A DNA stretch of 47,790 bases from DASWID01 sp049682815 (GCA_049682815.1 JBAUII010000009.1:1-47790), one strand, 5' to 3'. Shown: positions 23,319 to 32,439, counted from the first letter of the stretch. Notes: a model not told the origin generated them from the sequence alone. A program made the numbers and translations.

Positions 23319-24245
23319 TCAAGCTGCTTTGGATGCATCGGTCTGATTTACATTTAGATTAAATGGCTTACTTGCCTCACCGGAGTAGAGACTTAAATGG
23401 GGGAAAGGAATCTCGATGCCCTTCTCGTCAAAAGTGTTCTTAATTCTCCTCCTGAGTTCCCTACCTACTTCCCATTGTTTTAATGGTAGCGTCTTAATCA
23501 TGCATTTGATTGTCACTTCTGAATCACCAAAGTCATCGACGCCAAGAATTTGAAGTGGTTCCAGTATAAGCGGGCCAAAGTGTTCATCCTTAGATAAAAC
23601 TTCTCCAATTTCGCTTAGCACTTTCATTACATCATCTACATTCTCCTTGTATGCGACACCAACGTCGACTACATAGCGAGACCATCCCTTGCTTCGGTTG
23701 GATAACGTCTCTATGGTACCGTTTGGGAAAATATGTACCGTTCCCTCTAAATCCCTGATGACAATTGTCCTGAGGTTGATCTCTTCTACAAGTCCGCCTG
23801 TGCCATTGATTATCCCCACGTCGCCGACGCGAATCTGGTTTTCCAGAAGGATAAAGAAGCCACTTATAATGTCCCTTACAAGATTCTGTGCTCCAAAACC
23901 AACAGCAAGTCCTACGATGCCGGCGCCTGCAATGATCGGTGCTATATCCATCCCTACTTCCCTAAGTATCATCATGAGTGAAATTAACAGTACAGCTATA
24001 AGGGCTACTTTCCTCAATAAGTTCCCAAGGGTATTCAGCCTTTTTTCTGTTTCTATCGCGGCTATGAATTCTCTTTCACGACCTGCTATTAATTTCTCAA
24101 TTTTTCCAATTATGATGTAGGAGAATTTCAGGACTACCAAAGCTCCTATCATAATTAATATTATCCTGACGCCTGACGTTATAAACCAGGTGATGAATTG
24201 GTCTAAAAAAGCCGGGTTTAGAAACTTTGATGTAACATTACTCAT
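23319..24245 (-). CDS. MscS-family mechanosensitive ion channel
   Basis: 308-residue inner-membrane channel. Membrane helices lie at about 15-48 and 76-95; the pore helix 3 is the Gly/Ala-rich IIAGAGIVGLAVGFGAQNLV, followed by RDIISGFFILLENQIRVGD and the beta domain with FPNGTIETLSNRSKGWSRY. It ends with a C-terminal alpha-beta domain (RRRIKNTFDEKGIEIPFPH). It opens under membrane tension and lets solutes out after hypo-osmotic shock. It lies after the glycosyltransferase gene on the same strand (249-bp gap), with diadenylate cyclase and glycerate genes further upstream, so an osmotic theme is plausible. Confidence 0.93.
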   Translation of the reverse strand: MSNVTSKFLNPAFLDQFITWFITSGVRIILIMIGALVVLKFSYIIIGKIEKLIAGREREFIAAIETEKRLNTLGNLLRKVALIAVLLISLMMILREVGMDIAPIIAGAGIVGLAVGFGAQNLVRDIISGFFILLENQIRVGDVGIINGTGGLVEEINLRTIVIRDLEGTVHIFPNGTIETLSNRSKGWSRYVVDVGVAYKENVDDVMKVLSEIGEVLSKDEHFGPLILEPLQILGVDDFGDSEVTIKCMIKTLPLKQWEVGRELRRRIKNTFDEKGIEIPFPHLSLYSGEASKPFNLNVNQTDASKAA

Positions 24246-24494
24246 TATACTTACCCCCTTTTTGATAATTTTTTAAAGTTACTCGGATAATTCTAGATAC
24301 AAAATCACTCATCGTTTATGTGAGAAGTTCATTTACTTGGATTGTTCTTCAGTGGTAGCATGTAAATCGTGATTTTATTATAACTTATAAGAGAAAAATC
24401 TGAAGCGTTAAGGGAGGGCTGAGAAACACGAAAAAGCAGAACATGTCTGTGGTGCCTGTAAGGACGGGCTGTTTCTTATTTCTTGATTAAATTC

Positions 24495-25760
24495 TCAGGC
24501 TTCTTCCCATAGTAAGAATCGTTTAAGTAGATAAGGCTTATTGCGCTCAAAGATCCGGGCTTGTTCCTGTACAACTTCTTCGGCCTCATAGCTATCCATG
24601 TTCATTACCTGCTGACAGTAGCTTCTAGTGCGTCCAAAATATAACGGAGTAACAATGTCAACAAGCCGACGCTTATTTCTTTGCCAAAGCTGATATACGT
24701 ATGCGAAGTTATATAGTATTTTGCTCCAGAGATCTGACTCAAAGACCTCCTCTTTTCCATTAGTCCAGCTCTCGTGTATCTTGTCTAGCCTACCCATGGT
24801 TTCATCATCCAGGATCTCCTGATACATCGGTCGAAAATGCTTGAAACCTTCTACAAATTCGTCATGCAGATTTTCGAGACTGACCGAAACCGGTTCCAGT
24901 TCAGGCTCTTCTTCTTTCTTATTATTTATCTGAATGGCTCTAAATTGATTATTCCTTTCCCAGTTGTTCTCATATTTACCCATAAGATAGAAAAGTGTGC
25001 TGACTACCTGTCTGAACATTGGACCAAGATCTGTAGCTGGATCCTTGGCATTGTGAATCTTGGTACCGAGGTATGTTTGGACAACTTTGAATCCTTCATT
25101 TATGGCACATGTAGTCATCCAGACGTCGATCCCGAATCTGGCAACGTCTGTATCCCATACATCTTCTTTCACGTAAAACGCTGCTAACTCAGGAGAAAAA
25201 CCAAAGTCACCCCCGATCGGCTGCCGCACATCAACGCCGTATAGGGCCCTAGTCATTGGATATACGATCTGATTGGTTATTGTTCCGTCGAACTTGTGCC
25301 TTCGGTAATAGGGAGCGACGAACCCTGCGGAATTATTAATAATGGGCTCAAGCATTAACTTTATCCATTCTGGCGTTATACTCCTCAAATCTGCATCAAA
25401 AACCGCAATTGCCTTCGCGTTTAAGATCATAGCTAATTCAAAGACCGCTCTGAACGACGTCCCTTTTCCTGGAAGCCCTCGATAGATTGTGACCCTTCTC
25501 TGAATGTTTTCAGGTATAGATGCTTCGTATGCATGTTCCCGTGTGTCATCAAGAGAGCCTCCGTCACTGACAAATATTGCAGATTTATATTTCGGAAAGT
25601 GCTGGGCTAATCCCTTACCAACCTGCTCAATGACAAAACCAAGCGTATCTTCGGTGTTATAACATGGAATTCCAACCAAGATATCGACCGATTTAATTTT
25701 ATCTACCCACATGTGTACGTTTTCCCTGAGGGCTGAACCATATTTCTTGATGGCCGTCAT
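24495..25760 (-). CDS. GT-A glycosyltransferase, mannosyl/glucosylglycerate synthase-like
   Basis: 421-residue cytoplasmic glycosyltransferase. The opening VDILVGIPCYNTEDTLGFVI, a SDGGSLDDT segment, the GLPGKGTSFRAVF loop, the metal-binding FDADLRSITPEWI (Asp-Ala-Asp), RQPIGGDFGFSPELA and FGIDVWMTTCAINEG follow the same order as in mannosylglycerate synthase (GT78), and recall glucosyl-3-phosphoglycerate synthases (GT81). The product would be a sugar-glycerate compatible solute made from an NDP-sugar. The glycerate 2-kinase encoded just upstream on the same strand (116-bp gap) supports a glycerate-linked role. Sugar donor and acceptor (glycerate or phosphoglycerate) cannot be told from sequence. 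A C-terminal helical extension of about 120 residues is unassigned. Confidence 0.72.
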   Translation of the reverse strand: MTAIKKYGSALRENVHMWVDKIKSVDILVGIPCYNTEDTLGFVIEQVGKGLAQHFPKYKSAIFVSDGGSLDDTREHAYEASIPENIQRRVTIYRGLPGKGTSFRAVFELAMILNAKAIAVFDADLRSITPEWIKLMLEPIINNSAGFVAPYYRRHKFDGTITNQIVYPMTRALYGVDVRQPIGGDFGFSPELAAFYVKEDVWDTDVARFGIDVWMTTCAINEGFKVVQTYLGTKIHNAKDPATDLGPMFRQVVSTLFYLMGKYENNWERNNQFRAIQINNKKEEEPELEPVSVSLENLHDEFVEGFKHFRPMYQEILDDETMGRLDKIHESWTNGKEEVFESDLWSKILYNFAYVYQLWQRNKRRLVDIVTPLYFGRTRSYCQQVMNMDSYEAEEVVQEQARIFERNKPYLLKRFLLWEEA

Positions 25761-25876
25761 AAAATAACTCCTGAATTCATCTTTTTCGTATAGATTATTA
25801 TTAAAGTTACCCTAAATATTCATAAGTTTTAGATGGGAGGTCAAATGATAATATTTTCAGAATAATGAATAACCTT

Positions 25877-27205
25877 TTATGATACCATAATAATCCTCAA
25901 ATCCATCACGTTCGTATTTGTAGGACCTGTGACGACCAAGTCTCCTAAGGGCTTGAAGAAATTGTAGGAATTATTCTCTCTGAGATATTTTTCCGCGACC
26001 ATTCCTAGTTCCTTGGATCGTCTTACAGTTGACCCGTCTGCTATTGCACCCGCGGCTTCAGTAGGTCCATCCGTACCATCGGTGCCAGCACTTAGCATTA
26101 CTACTTTTTCTAATCCGTCGATTGCAATCGCGGCCGCCAATGCGAATTCTTGATTGCGCCCGCCTAAACCGCTTCCTTTGATTTTAACCGTAGTCTCGCC
26201 GCCTGACACGACACATGCCGGCCGGCCAACCGGATTTCCAGTACTCAGAATCTCTTTCGCTATCGCTGCATGAACCTTTGCTACTTCCGTCGTTTCACCC
26301 TCAATGAATGAAGAGAGAATAAGAGTGTTATATCCAAGCTTATCTGCTTTCTCCTTCGCAGCGCTCAACGCTTGTTTATTACTTCCGATGATTACATTTT
26401 GAGTTCTTAAGAATATTGGATCATCGGCCTTCGGTGTTTCTCCAACTTCGCCACGGCATCCCTTTTCCAGGTATTCAAGAATCGATCTGGGAATCTCCCC
26501 ATGTATCTTGTGCTTTTCAAGTATATTGAGACAGTCTGCGAATGTAGTTTTATCCGGTGCGGTAGGACCAGAGGCTATGCTGTCTAAATTATCTCCGATG
26601 ACGTCTGACACTATCAAGGAGATCAAGGTTGAGGGATAAACAAGTCTTGCTAATCTCCCACCTTTGACTTTTGATATTTGTTTACGAAGTGCATTAATCT
26701 CATGTATGGTAGCGCCACAATCGAGTAACGCTTGAGTTAAGCGCTGCTTGTCTTCTAAGGTTATGCCCTCAGCCGGACAGGGCAGTAGAGCTGAACCACC
26801 GCCAGAGATCAAGCAAAACACCAGGTCATTTTCTCCGGTTTGTTTTAGTAATCGTAGAATTTGATTTGTACCTGCCAGCCCCGCCTGGTCCGGCACCGGA
26901 TGGCCTGCTTCATTCACTCTAACAATCTTGAGTGGTACAGTGTGTCCGTATTTAACGTTTACCACGCCTCCCTTTATTCTGTCGCCCAACAAATCTTCAA
27001 TCGCCTTGGCCATTGCGGCAGAGGCTTTACCCATGCCTATGATAAAAATGTTTTCATATGCTGACAGGTCGTACATCTTCCCATTAATATCTAATCTGTT
27101 ATCTTCGACCGCCAGAATAAGTTTGATTGCATTGGCAGGATCGACCGACTTTATACCCCGTTTGAATATCGTTATGGCGTCCTGTCTCAATCTAGTTATG
27201 TCCAT
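25877..27205 (-). CDS. Glycerate 2-kinase, MOFRL type
   Basis: 442-residue cytoplasmic kinase (DUF4147 N-domain plus MOFRL C-domain). It shows NIFIIGMGKASAAMAKAIED, the GHPVPDQAGL segment, CLISGGGSALLPCPAEGITL and KGGRLARLVYP in the N-domain, then SGGETTVKIKGSGLGGRNQE and SAGTDGTDGPTEAAGA in the MOFRL part. The family phosphorylates D-glycerate to 2-phosphoglycerate, entering glycolysis. It sits between mgtE (58-bp gap) and the sugar-glycerate-synthase-like gene, suggesting use of glycerate released from, or competing with, compatible-solute synthesis (inference). Confidence 0.93.
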   Translation of the reverse strand: MDITRLRQDAITIFKRGIKSVDPANAIKLILAVEDNRLDINGKMYDLSAYENIFIIGMGKASAAMAKAIEDLLGDRIKGGVVNVKYGHTVPLKIVRVNEAGHPVPDQAGLAGTNQILRLLKQTGENDLVFCLISGGGSALLPCPAEGITLEDKQRLTQALLDCGATIHEINALRKQISKVKGGRLARLVYPSTLISLIVSDVIGDNLDSIASGPTAPDKTTFADCLNILEKHKIHGEIPRSILEYLEKGCRGEVGETPKADDPIFLRTQNVIIGSNKQALSAAKEKADKLGYNTLILSSFIEGETTEVAKVHAAIAKEILSTGNPVGRPACVVSGGETTVKIKGSGLGGRNQEFALAAAIAIDGLEKVVMLSAGTDGTDGPTEAAGAIADGSTVRRSKELGMVAEKYLRENNSYNFFKPLGDLVVTGPTNTNVMDLRIIMVS

Positions 27206-27263
27206 CTTTCTCGTGCTATGTTCTTTATGAGTTAGCTAAAAAAGAGCGATGTTTATCCGATTG

Positions 27264-28574
27264 TCATATCAGGTAGCTCTGAAATATTACGGCGAAGCTA
27301 AGAAATACGAAGAACCCAACAACATCTGTAACCGTGGTCAATATTATGCTGGAGGACTGAGCCGGATCCAGACCAAAGGTCTTCATCGCAATAGGGATTA
27401 TTGCGCCCGCTAATCCGGCTACGATCAACGTAACAATCATGGCGAGACCAATAACTAAACCGAGATAGGGGTTTCCCTTCCATAGCCAAGAGATTAATGC
27501 CGTGACAAATCCAATTATTAGTCCATTGAATATTCCGATCTTTGCTTCTTTTATGAGTAGCATAGGCACATTGTTTGGGGAAATTTCCCTCATGACAAGA
27601 CCCCTCATCACAACGGCGAGGGATTGAAGACCGGCATTCCCACTTTGTCCAGCGATTACGGGAAGAAACACAGCCAGGACCGCCATCTTCGCGATCGTGC
27701 CCTGGAAAAGAGAGACCACCGAGCCTGCTAAAAATGCCGTTGCAAGATTGATATGAAGCCATGGCAATCGCTTCCTAAGTGAGAACCATATCGAAGAATA
27801 TGCTCGCTCATTCCCGCCCGCTCCAAACATCTTCTGTATATCTTCTGTAGCCTCCTGTTGCACATGACTAAGCAATTGATCCGATTTAACGATTCCGAGC
27901 AATTTATTGTCGTTATCCACCACCGGGGCGCCAAAGTACCTTCTAGATGAAAGCTGATTGGCGACCTCTTCGCGGTCGGTAAATGCATTTATAGTAAATA
28001 CGTCCGTTATCATTACCGATTCAAGCCTTGCCTCTGGCGATGCTAATAGGAGGTCGCGCATATTTAAGACACCGACCAGGCGATTCTGATTGTCTATGAC
28101 GTAAACATATGATGAGGTCTGATTTTGGATGGCTAATGATCGTATTCTCTGTATGGCATCTTTGACCTTTATATCGGTGTGGAATGCTATGAAGTTGGTT
28201 GTCATAATACTTCCGGCGCTGTCTACGGGGAATATCAGGAGCTCTTGAATCATGTTTCTGGTTTTGTTTGAAAGGCATTCCAAAAGCCTTTTCCGTATGT
28301 CCGCAGGAATGTTCACTATGATAGCCGCTCCCTGTTCTGGACTCAGATTCTCAACAATTTCCTTAAATGTATTAGTCGGAATTTCCTTCAGTAGAGCGGC
28401 AGCATAATTAACTTGAAGATTGCTGAAGATCTTTATTGACACTGACGGTGGAAGATTCTTTAATATTTCAATCGCTTCATCTTCGTCCATCGTTTCGAGC
28501 GCGCGAGTCGCTGTAAGCGGATCATATTCAAAAAATTTTTGTACATATGGCAGTAAGGGACTGTTTCCATTCAT
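27264..28574 (-). CDS. mgtE: MgtE magnesium transporter
   Basis: 436-residue inner-membrane Mg2+ channel. The N-terminal helical MgtE-N superhelix (residues 1-120, with ETMDEDEAIEILKNLPPS), a CBS pair (about 130-250, with VIDNQNRLVGVLNMRDLLL and VDNDNKLLGIVKSDQLL), a plug helix and five membrane helices (about 280-436) are all there, with the conserved FLPVIAGQSGNAGLQS and the Asp in TTVTDVVGFF. I start at the ATG at 28574 because GGAGGTG lies 7 bases upstream; an earlier frame start at 28601 would read through that ribosome site. It follows the diadenylate cyclase gene after 49 bp. Confidence 0.94.
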   Translation of the reverse strand: MNGNSPLLPYVQKFFEYDPLTATRALETMDEDEAIEILKNLPPSVSIKIFSNLQVNYAAALLKEIPTNTFKEIVENLSPEQGAAIIVNIPADIRKRLLECLSNKTRNMIQELLIFPVDSAGSIMTTNFIAFHTDIKVKDAIQRIRSLAIQNQTSSYVYVIDNQNRLVGVLNMRDLLLASPEARLESVMITDVFTINAFTDREEVANQLSSRRYFGAPVVDNDNKLLGIVKSDQLLSHVQQEATEDIQKMFGAGGNERAYSSIWFSLRKRLPWLHINLATAFLAGSVVSLFQGTIAKMAVLAVFLPVIAGQSGNAGLQSLAVVMRGLVMREISPNNVPMLLIKEAKIGIFNGLIIGFVTALISWLWKGNPYLGLVIGLAMIVTLIVAGLAGAIIPIAMKTFGLDPAQSSSIILTTVTDVVGFFVFLSFAVIFQSYLI

Positions 28575-28623
28575 AATCTCAACACCTCCAATTAGCGCCA
28601 AAGGTCCAATCAGCCGATCTCAA

Positions 28624-29826
28624 TTAATCAGTGATTTTGTCTACTTTTACTTTTACTCTTGGTGGTTCTATCTTTTCTACTGTGAGGCCTTTTGGGAAAT
28701 TAAGGTTAGAGTCTGATATAGTTACGGTTTTGAGCCCGGCAGTGGCATTAGGGAGATTCAGTATCAAGGAAATTTCATTTTCACTCGTGAGAAAGAAGGA
28801 TCGTCTAGGACCTAAAAACGTTACCTTGACCTCTTTGGGTTCTACTTCGGAAATTTTATATTCCGATTGTAAAGGAGCAGTCTGAATTGGGACGAGAAAA
28901 GATTCATATTCCAATCCAGACCCATATACGAGTACAAACCAGAGTGCGACCGTCAAAATAACGGCTATAACCTTTTCTTTAAAATGTTTCACCAAGAAGT
29001 CATTCAACACTGCAGTCTTGCTGGGCGGATGTATGTCTTCATAGAATTTGTGAAGGATAAGGCTCAATTGCTCGAAACCCACCTGCTTCAGAATTCCATT
29101 TCGGGCTACCGATATTGTCCCTCGCTCCTCCGAAACGACCAAACATAGCGCATCGGTGAATTCTGATAAACCTAAAGCTGCGGCATGTCTCGTACCATGG
29201 TAACGTAGCTGTTGAAAATTCCGTGATAGGGGTAGGTGGACAGAAAACATCGTAATTTTCCCGTTCTCTATGATGACTGCACCGTCATGACCTATTGAAT
29301 GAGGGTCAAAAATGCTCTTCAAGAGTGGTTCGCTTAAGTCGCCGTTTAATTCAACCCCGCCTTCCAGGTGCAAATCTATTATATCCCTTCCCGGAAGAAC
29401 TATTAGGGCTCCTACTCTATTATTAGCAAAATCGCTAAGGGTTTTTAGTAATATCTGTACTTCTCTTGGATAATCTGTGGATTTTGAACCCTTATTAAAT
29501 CTTGGGTTTAACCCCAAAACAGCTATCCTTTCAAAAAGTCGTCTTAGCTCTTCTTGAAAAATCACAATTAGGGCTATTATGATTACGGCGAAAAAACCTT
29601 GAAGAACCGAATAAATCAGCACTAGATTGAACTGACGGGCGAGAAGGTATATTATGCTCATTATGATTATTCCGGAAAGTACAAATCCTGCCCTTGTTTT
29701 TTTAAACCAGAGAAGAACCGAATAAATCAGCAGCGACATAAAGGCTATATCGAAGAACCCTGCGAAACCTATTTGTTTAAAAAACGCTATTAAAAATTCG
29801 AAAAATTTTGAAATCTCTTCTTTCAT
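28624..29826 (-). CDS. cdaA: CdaA-type diadenylate cyclase fused to a YbbR-like region
   Basis: 400-residue inner-membrane enzyme that makes c-di-AMP from two ATP. Three membrane helices (about 22-41, 45-63, 68-90) precede the DAC domain with the catalytic DGA motif (GHDGAVII, Asp181) and the RHR-type motif in GTRHAAALGLSE (211-222). After the DAC domain comes a fourth membrane helix (about 285-302) and a region of about 100 residues resembling one YbbR repeat (SEVEPKEVKVTFLGP and FPKGLTVEKIEPPRVKVKV). In Firmicutes YbbR repeats occur in a separate regulator, CdaR; here both are in one chain. c-di-AMP controls potassium and osmolyte balance in other bacteria. First gene of a possible operon with mgtE. 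Confidence 0.92.
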   Translation of the reverse strand: MKEEISKFFEFLIAFFKQIGFAGFFDIAFMSLLIYSVLLWFKKTRAGFVLSGIIIMSIIYLLARQFNLVLIYSVLQGFFAVIIIALIVIFQEELRRLFERIAVLGLNPRFNKGSKSTDYPREVQILLKTLSDFANNRVGALIVLPGRDIIDLHLEGGVELNGDLSEPLLKSIFDPHSIGHDGAVIIENGKITMFSVHLPLSRNFQQLRYHGTRHAAALGLSEFTDALCLVVSEERGTISVARNGILKQVGFEQLSLILHKFYEDIHPPSKTAVLNDFLVKHFKEKVIAVILTVALWFVLVYGSGLEYESFLVPIQTAPLQSEYKISEVEPKEVKVTFLGPRRSFFLTSENEISLILNLPNATAGLKTVTISDSNLNFPKGLTVEKIEPPRVKVKVDKITD

Positions 29827-30208
29827 TTCAGTTTAGATGATTAATGATTGTCTTTACTCATTTAGGATCTTGCTAAATTATACTATTTAGAACCGGTTAT
29901 GTTCCCGCCGTGAATTAAATATTCATTATAACCGTTGGCTAAAAATAATTAATAGGGTTATCGGTGCTGTCAAAAGCTGTCGTATGGTTTCTCATTGTCT
30001 ACCTTAGCCCGCGAACTTATTGCTTTTTTAAGCCTGCGATCGAGCGCTACAAGCTCGCTTAAATCGCATTTGATTTACTTACCAGTATTTACATTTCTAT
30101 CTTAATGTGTATTAAATTAATGAAGAAAATAATCCTCAAATATCGTTCTGAGATGAGCTTTTGGCATCGATTTCAATAGCGATATCAGAAAATTAGAGGA
30201 AATCAAGT
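29827..30208. other. Intergenic region between divergent cdaA and ppa
   Basis: 382 bp separating the two divergent genes; it must hold both promoters. AT-rich in most parts. The stretch 30016-30060 is richer in GC with a small inverted motif (GAGC...GCTC around GAGCGCTACAAGCTC). GAGGAAATCAAGT lies before the ppa ATG and serves as ribosome site. No gene seen. Confidence 0.45.
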
Positions 30209-30742
30209 ATGACAAGTACGCCCTCGAACCCAGTGAAAGAAGATATGATTGTAACAGTGATGATTGAAATACCGAAGGGGAGTAGGAATAAGTATGAGTA
30301 TGACGTAAATAATAAGGTGATCAAGCTTGACAGGATGCTGTTTTCATCTGTCCATTACCCCAGCGATTACGGATTTATTGTGAATACCCTGGGTACGGAT
30401 GGAGACCCGCTCGATTCATTGGTATTGGTATGGGAGCCTACTTTTCCCGGCTGCATAATCGACGCAAAGCCTGTTGGGCTCTTCAGGATGTGGGATGAGA
30501 AGGGACCAGATGAAAAAATCCTTTGTGTACCGGTTTCAGATCCGAATTGGAACTACATCAAAGAGCTTTCGAACATTCCCCCGCATCTTTTGAAGGAGAT
30601 TGAGCATTTCTTCACTATTTACAAAGAATTGGAGAAGAAGAAGACAGGGGTGGAGGGCTGGGAAGATCGTGAATCGGCAATAAAAATAATTAAAGAAGCT
30701 CAAGAGAGATACATCAAAGAGGGCAAGAGATTTACGTTGTAG
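30209..30742 (+). CDS. ppa: Inorganic pyrophosphatase, family I
   Basis: Cytoplasmic soluble pyrophosphatase of 177 residues, the normal bacterial length. Family marks: VMIEIPKGSRNKYEYD near the start, LFSSVHYPSDYGFIVNTLG, and the signature DGDPLDSLVLV with its metal-binding Asp residues; then GLFRMWDEKGPDEKILCVP. It hydrolyses pyrophosphate and so drives biosynthetic reactions. GAGGAAATC precedes the ATG. It is monocistronic: followed by a noncoding repeat array and an oppositely oriented operon. Confidence 0.96.
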   Translation: MTSTPSNPVKEDMIVTVMIEIPKGSRNKYEYDVNNKVIKLDRMLFSSVHYPSDYGFIVNTLGTDGDPLDSLVLVWEPTFPGCIIDAKPVGLFRMWDEKGPDEKILCVPVSDPNWNYIKELSNIPPHLLKEIEHFFTIYKELEKKKTGVEGWEDRESAIKIIKEAQERYIKEGKRFTL

Positions 30743-30820
30743 ATATGAGTTAGCCAATTGTCCAGAACCGTATTAACTTTTCTGGGGCTTGTAGCTTTAT
30801 AAGTATGGGTACATGAAGAC

Positions 30821-30939
30821 CTAAATTCCAAATCACAATTACCAAATAGCAAACAAAATCCAAGCTCCAAATTTCAATTAATGAATGTTTTGAATTTTGA
30901 ATTTGTCTGGGATTTGTGATTTGATCATTGGAGTTTGCC
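30821..30939. repeat. Palindromic AT-rich repeat, tandem copy 1
   Basis: About 119 bp beginning CTAAATTCCAAATCACAA and ending near GGATTTGTGATTTGATC...GCC. The two halves are imperfect reverse complements (TTCCAAATCACAA against GGGATTTGTGATTTG), so the unit can fold on itself. A second copy begins 168 bp further at 30989. A minus-strand frame through both copies is merely the translated repeat. Confidence 0.8.
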
Positions 30940-30988
30940 GTATATCTGTATTTCATGATTAAACCACGACCCCGGGGTGAGTGAGGAT

Positions 30989-31108
30989 CTAAATTCCAAA
31001 TCACAAGTACCAAATAACGAACAATATCCAAGCTCCAAATTTCAATCATCAAACATTTTGAATTTTGGATTTGTTTGGAATTTGTAATTTGATAATTGGG
31101 ATTTCCCA
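30989..31108. repeat. Palindromic AT-rich repeat, tandem copy 2
   Basis: Second copy of the 30821 unit, with the same start CTAAATTCCAAATCACAA, the shared core ATCCAAGCTCCAAATTTCAA, and the same end pattern. The two copies differ at scattered positions. The 50-bp spacer between them contains CCCCGGGG-like sequence. It lies between ppa and the convergent operon and might act as a bidirectional transcription end; that is inference. Confidence 0.8.
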
Positions 31109-31134
31109 TAATTGACGACTTATCCGTTTATGTT

Positions 31135-32439
31135 CTACCGTCCCATGTGGGCCATTTCAGGGTGCCAAAGCCTGAAGTGGTTCTTATGTATGTCGGTGTA
31201 AGCACCTTCAGTATAGTATTTATCATAAAATTCAAGATCTAGGTGATGTGCCTGAAAGACAAGTCTTACAAACATGGGATCGAGAAATGCAGGAAATCTC
31301 CCGTAGTTTTCGTAGACATAGCTACAGAAGTCTTTGACGATCTCGATCCTCTCTTCTGATGGGTGGTATTCATCTTCAAGGACCCCCTTCGGGTCTTGAT
31401 ATGGGTATGGATTTTCTTCTTTCCAGAATTCACCTCTTACCCTTAGAAATTTATCGACAGCCTCTCTCATGTCCTCGACATAGGGCGGGCAAAGCGCTTC
31501 GAAGACACCATCCCTTCCAACAGGAATAGGGCTTGGTATGCTCCGGAGGGTTTTCTCGGGCCTTACGAATCGAAATCCCAGCCCTTTGTAGGACGGATCC
31601 AATCCGAGTGCGTAGTGAGGTAATAGCCCTGTAAATGCCCATCCGCCAAGTCCAAGTGACTGTAGGGCGAGGTTCATATTCTGACAAATAAAGGCCTGTT
31701 CGACATTTAACGTGGTCAGTACCCTGAGTTCCAGGTCGAATAGCGACATCCTCACATCGTTTCTTATGTAACCCTTTTTGATCCATTTATCTAAGCCGCA
31801 GGACCGCCCGCCGTTTAACTCGTCAATTATGTTGAACCCATATTTAGCGCCAAAGTATATGAATAGTAGCACGATGTATTCAACCGTTATGTTGGTTACC
31901 GGTATGAAGAATGTCGTTCCCGGTTTATTCGTATTCCAGGCGTTGAAATCAAAAAGCCCCGGTTCGCCTTTTGGTAGTTCCGCTCTTCCATCCTGAAGCT
32001 TTATCTGGCTCTTTCTAAAAAGCTGAAGTACCTTCTCCAATTTTTCCTCCTCTGATTTTCCTGGGAAGATAGAGGTCTCGCCAGTCTCAGGCATGAGGTC
32101 AAAGAGTTTTATCATGTAAACCCCATTATCGTTTGTATAAAAGAGCTCAGTTGAATGGGAATTGCACGAGCATGGCCAGGAGCGTCCCGTCCATTGAAAT
32201 AGCCAGGAGATTCCGGTTCGTGGCAGGTCACCAAGCGAAAGTCCCGTCAAACCGGTGCCCGCCCAAATTAGGAAGGCCTCCTCTAGTTCTGTGAGGGGTA
32301 TCGGTTGAAATCTGGATTTATGTTTCAGCGTACCGTCCTTTATCTCCATACCGAGTCCAAACCTTCTCGACCGTCTTGTAAATATCGAGTCAAGAAGACT
32401 GAAGTTCAATGCGACCTTAAGCCCTTCAGGAATGTTCAT
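31135..32439 (-). CDS. Nitroreductase-like protein, unknown substrate
   Basis: 434-residue protein. IFTRRSRRFGLG near the start and PLTELEEAFLIWAGTGLTG resemble the N-terminal flavin-binding part of nitroreductases; NMNLALQSLGLGGWAFTGLL resembles their later FMN-contact helix. It is much longer than the usual 180-220 residues, with an insertion in the middle and a C-terminal extension rich in aromatic residues (EFYDKYYTEGAY, HFRLWHPEMAHM). GGAGGAGATATAGC precedes the ATG. It follows the luciferase-like gene by about 30 bp, so the two flavin-type enzymes are probably co-expressed. The reaction is unknown; the fold assignment is tentative. Confidence 0.6.
   Translation of the reverse strand: MNIPEGLKVALNFSLLDSIFTRRSRRFGLGMEIKDGTLKHKSRFQPIPLTELEEAFLIWAGTGLTGLSLGDLPRTGISWLFQWTGRSWPCSCNSHSTELFYTNDNGVYMIKLFDLMPETGETSIFPGKSEEEKLEKVLQLFRKSQIKLQDGRAELPKGEPGLFDFNAWNTNKPGTTFFIPVTNITVEYIVLLFIYFGAKYGFNIIDELNGGRSCGLDKWIKKGYIRNDVRMSLFDLELRVLTTLNVEQAFICQNMNLALQSLGLGGWAFTGLLPHYALGLDPSYKGLGFRFVRPEKTLRSIPSPIPVGRDGVFEALCPPYVEDMREAVDKFLRVRGEFWKEENPYPYQDPKGVLEDEYHPSEERIEIVKDFCSYVYENYGRFPAFLDPMFVRLVFQAHHLDLEFYDKYYTEGAYTDIHKNHFRLWHPEMAHMGR

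Noticed and set aside
23147..23362. 71-codon plus-strand frame
   Set aside because: Runs into the 3' end of the MscS gene on the other strand and lacks a ribosome site or pattern.
27250..28630. Magnesium riboswitch (M-box) before mgtE
   Set aside because: Only 49 bp separate mgtE from the upstream cyclase gene, too short for an M-box, and no such pattern was seen before the cyclase gene.
30750..31109. 119-codon minus-strand frame
   Set aside because: It is the translation of the two tandem palindromic repeats; the protein repeats itself with the DNA units and has no ribosome site.
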